64,000 nucleotides of DNA from Agromyces fucosus. Its GTDB lineage: Bacteria; Actinomycetota; Actinomycetes; Actinomycetales; Microbacteriaceae. Made by a program: the position numbers and the translations under genes. Shown here piece by piece: positions 8,259 to 15,560 of this stretch. The stretch lies in contig NZ_SDPO01000002.1 in NCBI RefSeq assembly GCF_004134865.1, positions 558,001-622,000 on the forward strand. Reading direction: 5' to 3'. Position 1 is the stretch's first letter, and each line of letters begins with the position of its first letter. Under the pieces are notes generated by a model. It saw only the letters and a list, made by a program, of their open reading frames with translations, had not been told where the DNA came from and ran no database searches.

Positions 8259-8348
8259 GCCTGCGTCGCCTGCGCCGCCTGCGCCGCCTGCGCCGCCTGC
8301 GCCGCCTGCGCCGCCTGCGCCGCGCGCGCCGCGCGCGCCGCGCGCGAT
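8259..8348. repeat. 9-bp tandem repeat array (10 units)
   Basis: Ten head-to-tail 9-base units start 11 bases after the amidohydrolase stop. Seven read GCCTGCGCC (the first has one change), followed by three variants reading GCGCGCGCC or close to it. The unit length is a multiple of three, so every frame stays open, but no start or binding site suggests translation. Such arrays change copy number by slippage. Confidence 0.85.
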
Positions 8349-8403
8349 CTATCGCACCCCCGACCCATCTGGAAAGCCGGGCTCAGCAGGCTCCCACCGG
8401 GCG

Positions 8404-8441
8404 CATGTGAGTTCCGCCTCATGTGAGGCAGAACTCACATG
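8404..8441 (-). terminator. Hairpin terminator after the 34-codon ORF
   Basis: Arms 8404-8421 and 8424-8441 pair over 18 positions with one exception and a 2-base spacer. In minus-strand RNA the exception becomes a G-U pair, while in plus-strand RNA it is a C-A mismatch. This points to function on minus-strand transcripts. It lies 33 bases beyond the stop of the small minus-strand ORF at 8475-8579. Confidence 0.65.
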
Positions 8442-8474
8442 AGGAATCCGGACGAATGCGGGAGCGGCTCTTCG

Positions 8475-8579
8475 CTATGCAGTTGCCTCATCTCGCGGGT
8501 CCGGCAGGTACGCCGTGATGTCGAGCGGCTGCGTGGGCGGCAGTTCGAGGTCGGCGGGGTGGATGAAGTCGTCGTTCAT
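8475..8579 (-). CDS. 34-residue peptide ORF, unknown
   Basis: A short ORF of 34 codons plus stop. It starts MNDDFIHPADLELPPTQP, has an acidic, proline-rich composition and ends PDPRDEATA. An AAGGGA lies eight bases before the ATG. It is flanked by a terminator hairpin for the upstream permease gene (8701-8734) and its own hairpin (8404-8441), so it looks like an independent small transcription unit. It contains no Cys, no hydrophobic segment and no recognised leader motif of ribosomally made peptides. It may be a small regulatory or accessory protein, a peptide precursor, or a chance ORF. Confidence 0.45.
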   Translation of the reverse strand: MNDDFIHPADLELPPTQPLDITAYLPDPRDEATA

Positions 8580-8700
8580 GTGTTCGTCCCTTCGGATGCA
8601 TGCCCTCACAGAAGACATGTCCGGCAACGGGTGATTCGTTGCAGTTCCGGCGCAAGAACGGTCGGAGTCTGTTTCGCAGCGCCGAGCAGCACGACGGAAC

Positions 8701-8734
8701 GAGGCCGCCCCCTGGTGTCGCAGGGGGCAGCCTC
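8701..8734 (-). terminator. Terminator downstream of the APC permease gene
   Basis: Arms GAGGCCGCCCCCTG and CAGGGGGCAGCCTC (8701-8714 and 8721-8734) pair at 13 of 14 positions. The exception is G-U in minus-strand RNA and C-A in plus-strand RNA, so it is matched to minus-strand transcription. It sits 20 bases after the permease stop codon. Confidence 0.75.
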
Positions 8735-8754
8735 GGCTGTACTGAACCTCGGGC

Positions 8755-10326
8755 TCAGTCCTCTGCGACCGCGCGCGAGAGCGTCTCGCCGCGGAAGAAG
8801 GCCGGGCGCTTGCGCCACTGCCACAGCATGATGACGACGCCCGAGAGCAGCACCACCATGCCGAGCACGAAGACGAGGCCGAGTCCGAAGACGTTCGAGC
8901 CGCTGCCGTAGGCCGGGTCCATGCTGTCGATCAGCGTCGTGAAGAACAGCACCGCGAGGATCACGCCGCCGATGAGCGGGAACAGCAGGGTGAAGAAGAC
9001 GTTCCGCACCGAGCGGAACCACACCGAGCGGAAGAACCACACGCACGCGAACGCCGTGATGCCGTAGTAGAAGCAGATCATCATGCCGAGGGCCGTGATC
9101 GTGTCCCACAGCACGTTCTCGCTCACGAAGCGCATGACCGCGTAGAAGACCGAGGCCACGATCGCCGACACGATCGTCGCGTACCCGGGCGTGAAGAAGC
9201 GGGGGCTGACCTTCGCGAACTTCTCGGGCAGCGCGCCGTAGTGACCCATCGCGAGCAGCGTGCGCGCGGGCGAGACGAACGTCGACTGCAGGCTCGACGC
9301 CGAGCTCGTGAGCACGGCGAGCGAGACGAGCACCGCGAGCGGTCCGAGGATCGGTCCGGCGAGGTGGAAGAAGACGTTGTCCTGGATGTCGGGATTGCCG
9401 AGGCCGTACTCCCCCGTGCCCACGCCCGCGAACGAGATGAGCGAGACCGCGATGAGCAGGTACAGGATCACGATCGTGACGACCGTGATGGTCGCCGCGC
9501 GGCCGGGCGTCTTCTCGGAACCGCGGGTCTCCTCGTTCATCGTGAGCGTGACGTCCCAGCCCCAGAAGATGAAGATCGAGAGAGACAGGCCCGCCGCGAA
9601 CGCCGAGAACGACTCGACGGCGAACGGGTTGAACCACGACAGCTCGATCGGCGTCGCGTCGAAGGCGTTGCCGTTCGCGACCTCGATGAGCGCTGCGACC
9701 GAGAAGACCACGAGCACGAGCACCTGGAAGCCCACGAGCCAGTACTGCAGCTTCTGCGTCGTCTGCATGTCGCGGTACGAGATCCAGGTCGCCCCGAGCA
9801 TGAACAGCAGGCACGTCACGACGTTCACGAACGGGTTCGCGGCGATGTCGGCGATCTCGGGATTGCCCGCGATCTGCGAGATCAGGAGGAACAGGAAGTC
9901 GACCGCGATGCCCGCGAGGTTCGACAGCACGAGGATCGTCGCGGCGACGAGCCCCCAGCCCGCGAGCCAGCCGACCCACGGCCCGAACGCGCGGGTCGCC
10001 CACGTGAACGAGGTGCCCGAGTCGGGCATGCGGCGGTTGAGCTCGCGGTAGCCGAAGGCGACGAGCAGCATCGGGATGAAGCCGACGAGGATGATCGCGG
10101 GCACCTGCACGCCGACCTCCGACACCGTCGGGCCGAGCGCAGCCGTCAGGGTGTACGCGGGGGCGATGCACGAGATGCCGATGACGATCGCGCCGATGAG
10201 GCCGACCGAGCCGGCCGAGAGGCCCTTCTTCGAGATGCCCCCCTCCTTGCCGTCGATCGCGGCGCTCGCCGTGGTCAGCGGCGCATGCGGCTCGGTGTGG
10301 TGCTGGACGGGTTCTTGCTGCGTCAT
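8755..10326 (-). CDS. APC-family amino acid/polyamine permease
   Basis: A 523-residue membrane protein with about 12-14 hydrophobic segments. It has a polar N-terminal tail of about 40 residues, then the first helix region (SVGLIGAIVIGISCIAPAYTLTAALGP), whose unwound GIxxxAP-type motif is typical of the APC superfamily. Later motifs fit too (WGWDVTLTMNEETRG, near residue 260). As the last gene behind putrescine oxidase and the stress protein, it is most likely a proton-coupled putrescine or GABA importer. The start was set at 10326, giving MTQQEPVQ. A minus-strand terminator follows. Confidence 0.9.
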   Translation of the reverse strand: MTQQEPVQHHTEPHAPLTTASAAIDGKEGGISKKGLSAGSVGLIGAIVIGISCIAPAYTLTAALGPTVSEVGVQVPAIILVGFIPMLLVAFGYRELNRRMPDSGTSFTWATRAFGPWVGWLAGWGLVAATILVLSNLAGIAVDFLFLLISQIAGNPEIADIAANPFVNVVTCLLFMLGATWISYRDMQTTQKLQYWLVGFQVLVLVVFSVAALIEVANGNAFDATPIELSWFNPFAVESFSAFAAGLSLSIFIFWGWDVTLTMNEETRGSEKTPGRAATITVVTIVILYLLIAVSLISFAGVGTGEYGLGNPDIQDNVFFHLAGPILGPLAVLVSLAVLTSSASSLQSTFVSPARTLLAMGHYGALPEKFAKVSPRFFTPGYATIVSAIVASVFYAVMRFVSENVLWDTITALGMMICFYYGITAFACVWFFRSVWFRSVRNVFFTLLFPLIGGVILAVLFFTTLIDSMDPAYGSGSNVFGLGLVFVLGMVVLLSGVVIMLWQWRKRPAFFRGETLSRAVAED

Positions 10327-10337
10327 TGCATGGTCCT

Positions 10338-11207
10338 TCAGGAGGTGGAGCGCGGCACGACGATCATCGGCACCGGCAGCTCGCGCAGCATCTTCGATGC
10401 CGTCGAGCCCAGGAAGAGGCGGCTGGAGGCCGCGAGGCGACTGGAACCGACGAGCACGACCTCGCCGGCGTGCCACTCGAGCGCCTTGACCGCCTGCTCG
10501 ATCGTGTCGCCGGTCGCGACGACCGCGGTGGCCGTCGTCCCGGCGGGCAGCGCACGTCGCGCCGCCTCGAGCACGTCGTCGGCGTGAGCGGTGCTCGCGA
10601 GGGACGCGAGCTCCTCGTCCATGCCGGCCGGGAGGTCGATCGAGACGAGCGACACGAGCCGCAGCGGCGCGTGCGTCAGGCGGGCGAGGCGCACCGAGAT
10701 GTCGAGCACCGACCCCGCTCCGGAGCGCGTGCCGACGGCACCGGTGATGCGGGTGACGCCGAGCGAGACGGGCACCTCGCGGGAACCCGCGGGAGCGAGC
10801 GCCACGGGCACGTCGGACGCGTGGAGCAGGTCGTTGGCCACCGAGCCGATGCGCGACCGGCCGAGCAGACCGCCGCGCGCGGCGCCGACGACGATGAGCG
10901 ACGCGTCGAACTCGTGCGCCGCCGCCACGAGGCCTTCGGCGAACGACTCGGCGTAGCGGATGTGCAGCGCCTGCTCGACACCGTCGCCCAGTCGAGCGGA
11001 TGCCTCGGCCAGCCAACCCCGCGAGCGCTCCTTCAGGTGGCGCTCGTATCCGGTGTCGGGCGGCACGACGGCGCCGCGCGCCTCGATGGGAAGCACCATC
11101 ACGACTTCGAGGAGCGCCTCACTGGCTGCCGCGAGTCGCCCGCCGAGGGCGAGCGCGTCGGCGCCGGATTCGTTCGCCGTGTAGCCGACGACGATGCGGG
11201 TGACCAT
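10338..11207 (-). CDS. Tandem-domain universal stress protein
   Basis: A 289-residue protein with two UspA domains (about 1-140 and 150-289). The first begins TRIVVGYTANESGADAL and ends with SLIVVGAARGGLLGRSRIGSVANDLLHASDVPVALAP, which carries the G-x2-G-x9-G(S/T)-like nucleotide-binding loop. The second ends VVLVGSSRLAASSRLFLGSTASKML...PMIVVP. Tandem UspA proteins usually bind ATP. It overlaps the putrescine oxidase stop by one base (TGATG) and precedes the permease, so it is part of the polyamine operon. A role in permease regulation or in coping with the oxidase's H2O2 is inference only. Confidence 0.9.
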   Translation of the reverse strand: MVTRIVVGYTANESGADALALGGRLAAASEALLEVVMVLPIEARGAVVPPDTGYERHLKERSRGWLAEASARLGDGVEQALHIRYAESFAEGLVAAAHEFDASLIVVGAARGGLLGRSRIGSVANDLLHASDVPVALAPAGSREVPVSLGVTRITGAVGTRSGAGSVLDISVRLARLTHAPLRLVSLVSIDLPAGMDEELASLASTAHADDVLEAARRALPAGTTATAVVATGDTIEQAVKALEWHAGEVVLVGSSRLAASSRLFLGSTASKMLRELPVPMIVVPRSTS

Positions 11208-12571
11208 CAGCTCGTGCCGAGGATCTCGTCGGCGACCTCGCGGCCGACGCGGATCGCGCCGTCGACGTGCTGGTAGCCCTTGCCCGCCATGTCGGAGCAC
11301 GAGAAGTGGATCGGTCCGACGGGGGCGCGGAGGTCCGCGCCGTACCGCGCGAGCCCGCCCATGTCGAAGCTCGCAGCGTACGCGCCGCGGGTCCACTCCT
11401 CGGAACCCCAGTCGCTCTCGTAGTAGACGACGGGGTTCAGGGCCTCGGGGCCGTAGTAGTGCGAGATCGACTCGAGGATGCGGGCCTTGCGCTCCTCGGC
11501 GGAGAGGCTGAAGACACCGTCGGCCTCCTCGTCGGAGACGAAGCCGACGAGGGTGCCGCGGGGGTCGTCGTGGTTGGTGTTGTCGTAGGCCTCGTGCACG
11601 AGCTCGTACGGGCTGAACGCGGTGCCCGAGAGGCCCTGCTCGCGCCAGAACGGCGTCTCGTACACCGCGTGCACCTTGATGACGAAGCCCATCGAGAGGT
11701 GCTGGTGCATCTGGTGCTGGCGACGGGGCAGCGGCGGCTCGTACGAGATGCGGCTGATCAGGATCGGCGGCAGCGCGAGCACGACGTGCTTCGCGTGCAC
11801 CTCGACGGAGTCGGTCACGACGACGACACCGGCGTCGGGGGCATCCGGCGTCCAGCGGATGGTGCGCACGGCCTGACCGGTGCGCACGGCGTCGCCGAGG
11901 CGCTCCGCGAGGAGCAGCGGCACCTGCTGGAGGCCGCCCACGACGCGCTTGTCGAGGATGAAGTCTGCGTCCACGAGGTTCGAGAACGAGCCGGCGGATG
12001 CCGCCATGAGCAGCGCCTGCAGCGCCGAGAACGCGTGGGCGGGCTTGGTGAGCATGGCACCGGCGATGAACATGCCGATGTTGAGCTTGGCCTCTTCGTC
12101 GTCGGTCTGGGTGCCGAGCCACTCGGCGAACGAGACCTCGTCGAGCTCCTTCGCGCGCGGGTGCGCCCACGGCGCGTCGGGGTCGATCTCGGCGACGAGC
12201 GCGTCGAGCTTCTCGATGAGGCCGACGATCTCGCCCTCGGTCTTGGCCGGCACCGGGAAGATGTCGCCCTCGAAGAGACGACGCTCGCCGTTCTCGGCGA
12301 TGTAGACGTTCTCGCCCTCGCGGTAGCGCTCGTACGTTGCGAGGCCGAGCTCTTCGAGGGTCTCGATGAGGGCGTCCTGGTCGGGCGAGACCCACTGGCC
12401 GCCGATCTCGAGCATGGCCCCGTCGATGTCGTCGGTCCAGAGGCGGCCGCCGATGCGGTCGCGCGCCTCGAGCACGACGACGGACTTGCCGGCGGCCCTC
12501 AGTTTGGTGGCGGCGGTGAGGCCCGAGGCCCCGGCGCCGACGATGACGACGTCGCAGTCGATGCGTTCCAT
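11207..12571 (-). CDS. puo: Flavin monoamine oxidase, probable putrescine oxidase
   Basis: A 454-residue FAD-dependent amine oxidase. It shows the dinucleotide-binding VVIVGAGASGLTAATKL (about 9-25), EARDRIGGRLWT (about 35-46), and a C-terminal FAD-contact region (DGAIRVGREVADEIL). It resembles actinobacterial putrescine oxidases (Kocuria/Rhodococcus Puo) in length and in lacking a signal peptide. The reaction is putrescine + O2 + H2O to 4-aminobutanal, NH3 and H2O2, in the cytoplasm. The neighbouring aldehyde dehydrogenase, GABA aminotransferase and permease genes support this substrate. A hairpin and a dispersed repeat separate it from the upstream aldehyde dehydrogenase gene, so its expression may be uncoupled in part. 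Confidence 0.88.
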   Translation of the reverse strand: MERIDCDVVIVGAGASGLTAATKLRAAGKSVVVLEARDRIGGRLWTDDIDGAMLEIGGQWVSPDQDALIETLEELGLATYERYREGENVYIAENGERRLFEGDIFPVPAKTEGEIVGLIEKLDALVAEIDPDAPWAHPRAKELDEVSFAEWLGTQTDDEEAKLNIGMFIAGAMLTKPAHAFSALQALLMAASAGSFSNLVDADFILDKRVVGGLQQVPLLLAERLGDAVRTGQAVRTIRWTPDAPDAGVVVVTDSVEVHAKHVVLALPPILISRISYEPPLPRRQHQMHQHLSMGFVIKVHAVYETPFWREQGLSGTAFSPYELVHEAYDNTNHDDPRGTLVGFVSDEEADGVFSLSAEERKARILESISHYYGPEALNPVVYYESDWGSEEWTRGAYAASFDMGGLARYGADLRAPVGPIHFSCSDMAGKGYQHVDGAIRVGREVADEILGTS

Positions 12572-12601
12572 GGTGTTCGTACTTCCTTCGGTTGTCCTGC
12601 T

Positions 12602-12634
12602 GGTCGAGTAGGCCTCCAGGGCCGTATCGAGACC
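12602..12634. repeat. Short copy of the dispersed GGTCGAG...TCGAGACC element
   Basis: A 33-base element begins GGTCGAGTAG and ends TATCGAGACC, the same outer ends as the element at 3741-3822. Its core GGCCTCCAGGGCC is self-complementary (GGCC/GGCC). It lies in the 111-base gap between aldehyde dehydrogenase and putrescine oxidase genes, directly beside a hairpin. Confidence 0.65.
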
Positions 12635-12638
12635 TGGG

Positions 12639-12676
12639 CGAGCGGATGCCGCAGCGCGAGCTGCGACATCCGCTCG
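12639..12676 (-). terminator. Intercistronic hairpin (attenuator or mRNA stabiliser)
   Basis: Seventeen-base arms (12639-12655 and 12660-12676) surround a GCGA tetraloop, with a single exception that is G-U in minus-strand RNA. The stem contains the recurrent word CGAGCGGATGCCGC. It lies 7 bases after the aldehyde dehydrogenase stop and upstream of the putrescine oxidase gene, so it can attenuate or separate the two halves of the operon. Confidence 0.65.
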
Positions 12677-12682
12677 GGTGGT

Positions 12683-14152
12683 TCAGCTCACGGGGATGAG
12701 CGTGTACTTCGTGTCGAGGTACTCGTGGATGCCTTCGAGCCCGCCCTCACGGCCGATGCCCGACTGCTTGATGCCGCCGAACGGCGCGGCGGCGTTCGAG
12801 ACGAGGCCGGTGTTCAGGCCCATCATTCCCGTGGCGAGGCGGTTGATCATGCGGTGGCCGCGCGCGAGGTCCTGCGTGAAGACGTAGGAGACGAGGCCGT
12901 ACTCGGTGTCGTTGGCGAGGCGCACAGCCTCGTCCTCCGTCGAGAACGTGGTGATGCCGAGCACCGGGCCGAAGATCTCCTCGCGGAGGAGGCGGGCGTC
13001 GGCCGGCACGGAACCGAGCACGGTCGGGGCGTAGAACGTGCCCTCGCCCTCGATCGCGGCGCCGCCGGTGAGCACCGTTGCGCCCTTGGAGACGGCGTCG
13101 TTGACGAGCTCGTCGGTCGAGGCGACCGCCTTCGCATCGATCAGCGGGCCGATCGCGATGCCGTCTTCGGTGCCGCGGCCGACGCGCATCGCCTGCACGC
13201 GCTCGGCGACGCGCTTGCCGAACTCGTGGGCGACCGACTCGTGCACGATGAAGCGGTTCGCGGCGGTGCAGGCCTGCCCGATGTTGCGGAACTTGGCGAG
13301 CATCGCGCCGTCGACCGCCTTGTCGAGGTCGGCATCCTCGAAGATGACGAACGGCGCGTTGCCGCCGAGCTCCATCGACGTGCGGAGGATGCCCTGCGCG
13401 GCCTCCTTCATGAGGCTGCGGCCGACCTCGGTCGAACCGGTGAAGCTGAGCTTGCGCAGGCGCGGGTCGGCGATGATCGGGCCCGAGACCTTCGACGAGG
13501 TCGACGTCGCGATGACGTTGACGACGCCGGCCGGGAGGCCCACCTCTTCGAGCAGCTGCACGAACGCGAGGGTCGTGAGCGGGGTGAGTGCCGGGGGCTT
13601 GATGACGACCGTGCAGCCTGCGGCGAGCGCGGGCGCGATCTTGCGGGTCGCCATCGCGAGCGGGAAGTTCCACGGCGTGATGAAGAACGACGGGCCGACG
13701 GGGCGCTGCGAGACGATCATGTTGCCGGTGCCCTCGGGGTTCAGCCCGTAGCGGCCCGAGATGCGCACGGCCTCCTCGCTGAACCAGCGCAGGAACTCGC
13801 CGCCGTAGGCGACCTCTCCGCGTGCCTCGGCGAGGGGCTTGCCCATCTCCATCGTCATGAGGAGGGCGAAGTCCTCCTTGCGCTCCTGCAGCAGGTCGAA
13901 CGCCCGGCGCAGCAGTTCGCCGCGCTCACGCGGAGCCGTCGCGGCCCACGCGTCCTGCGCGGCGACCGCGGCGTCGAGCGCCTTGGTGCCGTCGGCGACG
14001 GAGGCGTCGGCGATCTCCTTGATCGTCGCCCCGGTCGCGGGGTCGATGACGGCGAGCGTCTTGCCGCCCTCCGCGTCGACCCATTCGCCGCCGATGAAGA
14101 GCCCGCCGTTGATGCGGTCGAGCACGGTCGCTTCCTGTGTTGCGGTCGTCAT
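12683..14152 (-). CDS. NAD(P)-dependent aldehyde dehydrogenase (succinate-semialdehyde/aminobutanal type)
   Basis: A 489-residue aldehyde dehydrogenase. Seen: the FFITPWNFPLAM cofactor region (about 156-167), FTGSTEVGRSL (237-247), Glu261 in MELGGNAP and the nucleophile Cys295 in NIGQACTAANRF. The sequence is closest to succinate-semialdehyde dehydrogenases (GabD type: TMEMGKPLAEARGEV, IKQSGIGREGG). Next to GabT it should oxidise succinic semialdehyde to succinate. Because no second aldehyde dehydrogenase is present, it may also oxidise the 4-aminobutanal made by putrescine oxidase. The start at 14152 opens MTTATQEA. Confidence 0.92.
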   Translation of the reverse strand: MTTATQEATVLDRINGGLFIGGEWVDAEGGKTLAVIDPATGATIKEIADASVADGTKALDAAVAAQDAWAATAPRERGELLRRAFDLLQERKEDFALLMTMEMGKPLAEARGEVAYGGEFLRWFSEEAVRISGRYGLNPEGTGNMIVSQRPVGPSFFITPWNFPLAMATRKIAPALAAGCTVVIKPPALTPLTTLAFVQLLEEVGLPAGVVNVIATSTSSKVSGPIIADPRLRKLSFTGSTEVGRSLMKEAAQGILRTSMELGGNAPFVIFEDADLDKAVDGAMLAKFRNIGQACTAANRFIVHESVAHEFGKRVAERVQAMRVGRGTEDGIAIGPLIDAKAVASTDELVNDAVSKGATVLTGGAAIEGEGTFYAPTVLGSVPADARLLREEIFGPVLGITTFSTEDEAVRLANDTEYGLVSYVFTQDLARGHRMINRLATGMMGLNTGLVSNAAAPFGGIKQSGIGREGGLEGIHEYLDTKYTLIPVS

Positions 14153-14213
14153 GCGTGTGGTTTCCGTTCGATGATTCGGGGTGACGGGGTCGAGAGCGGT
14201 GCGGATGCCGCGA

Positions 14214-15560
14214 TCAGGGGTAGAGCCCGCGCAGCTTGTGCGCTTCGGCGACGCGTTCGACGGCGAGCGCCGTCGCGGCGGTGCGAAGCGAGAGCCCCCG
14301 TGTCTCGGCGTATCCCAGCACGTGCTGCCACGCGCTGAGCATCCGCTCCTCCAGTCTGGACTCCACTTCGTCGGCGCGCCACCAGTAGGCCTGGTTCGCC
14401 TGCACCCATTCGAAGTACGAGACGATGACGCCGCCCGCGTTCGCAAGGATGTCAGGCACGACGAGCACGCCGTTCTCGCGGAGGATGCGGTCGGCACCGG
14501 GCGTCGTCGGACCGTTCGCGCCCTCGACGATGACCGTGGCCTGCACCGAGGCCGCGTTGCCCTCGTGCAGCACGCCCTCGACGGCGGCCGGCACGAGCAG
14601 GTCGACGTCGAGCGTGATGAGCTGCGCGCCGTCGATCGCCTCGGCGCCGGCGAAGCCGACGACCGAACCCGTGGCGCGCACGTGGCCCCCGAGCGCCTCG
14701 ATGTCGAGGCCCGTCGCGTTGAACACGGCGCCGTACTGGTCGCTGACCCCGGCGACGGTGACGCCGGCCTCGGAGAGGAACCGTGCGGCGTCCGCACCGA
14801 CCTTGCCGAAGCCCTGCACCGCTGCGGTCGCGCGCGACGGCTCGATGCCGCGGTGCCGGAGCGCGGCGAGCGCGATGTGGGTCACCCCACGCGAGGTCGC
14901 GCTCGCCCGCCCCTGCGAACCGCCGAGCGCGATGGGCTTGCCGGTCACGACGCCGGGCACCGTGTAGCCGCTGGTCACGGAGTAGGTGTCCATGATCCAG
15001 GCCATCGTCTGCTCGTCGGTGCCGATGTCGGGCGCGGGGATGTCGCGCTCCGGGCCGATGATCGGCAGGATCTCGCTCGTGTAGCGGCGGGTCACGCGCT
15101 CGAGCTCGGCCTTGGAGTGCTCGCGGGGGTCGATCGCGATGCCGCCCTTCGCGCCGCCGTACGGCACGTCGAGCAGGGCGCACTTCCAGGTCATCCACAT
15201 CGCGAGCGCCCGCACCTCGTCGATGTTGACGTTCGGTGCGTAGCGCAGGCCGCCCTTGGCCGGGCCGCGTGAGAAGTTGTGCTGCACGCGGTGGCCGATG
15301 TAGAGCCGGCTCTCACCCGAGTCCATGCGCAGCGGCACGGCGACGGTCAGCTCGCGGCGCGGGGTCGCGAGCATCTGGTGCAGTCCGTCGGTGTAGCCGA
15401 GCAGGCCCACCGCCTCGGCGAGCTGGGAGCGCGCGTCGGTGAGGGGCGTCGCGATGTGCTGCGCGGCCGCGCCGGCTGCCTGAGCCTGTCGAAGGGCAGC
15501 GGATGCCGCGGCATCCGACGTTGCGGTCGACGTCGTCGTCGCCGCCAGGAGGTCGGTCAT
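14214..15560 (-). CDS. Glu/Leu/Phe/Val dehydrogenase (glutamate dehydrogenase)
   Basis: A 448-residue member of the Glu/Leu/Phe/Val dehydrogenase family. Substrate-site lysines are visible in GPAKGGLRY (Lys102) and the catalytic DVPYGGAKGGI (Lys138). The Rossmann domain carries AVQGFGKVGADAARFL. Length and motifs fit NAD-specific GDH. The first 40 residues are a non-conserved Ala/Thr-rich extension that includes an in-frame repeat (residues 15-29). The gene starts four bases inside the GabT stop (ATGA), with an AGGAGG upstream. In context it would oxidise the glutamate produced by GabT back to 2-oxoglutarate and ammonia, keeping the aminotransferase running. Confidence 0.93.
   Translation of the reverse strand: MTDLLAATTTSTATSDAAASAALRQAQAAGAAAQHIATPLTDARSQLAEAVGLLGYTDGLHQMLATPRRELTVAVPLRMDSGESRLYIGHRVQHNFSRGPAKGGLRYAPNVNIDEVRALAMWMTWKCALLDVPYGGAKGGIAIDPREHSKAELERVTRRYTSEILPIIGPERDIPAPDIGTDEQTMAWIMDTYSVTSGYTVPGVVTGKPIALGGSQGRASATSRGVTHIALAALRHRGIEPSRATAAVQGFGKVGADAARFLSEAGVTVAGVSDQYGAVFNATGLDIEALGGHVRATGSVVGFAGAEAIDGAQLITLDVDLLVPAAVEGVLHEGNAASVQATVIVEGANGPTTPGADRILRENGVLVVPDILANAGGVIVSYFEWVQANQAYWWRADEVESRLEERMLSAWQHVLGYAETRGLSLRTAATALAVERVAEAHKLRGLYP
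15475..15517. repeat. Palindromic repeat inserted in-frame in the GDH gene
   Basis: Two palindromes lie back to back. GCTGCC (15475-15480) and GGCAGC (15495-15500) flank a CCTGAGCCTGTCGAAGGG unit. This is followed directly by CGGATGCCGCGGCATCCG (15500-15517), a perfect 18-base palindrome. It encodes residues 15-29 of the dehydrogenase, in its non-conserved N-terminal extension. Confidence 0.7.

Noticed and set aside
8580-8700. Possible second small gene between the permease terminator and the 34-codon ORF
   Set aside because: No ORF with a ribosome binding site is present on either strand; the longer frames are shadows of the permease gene.
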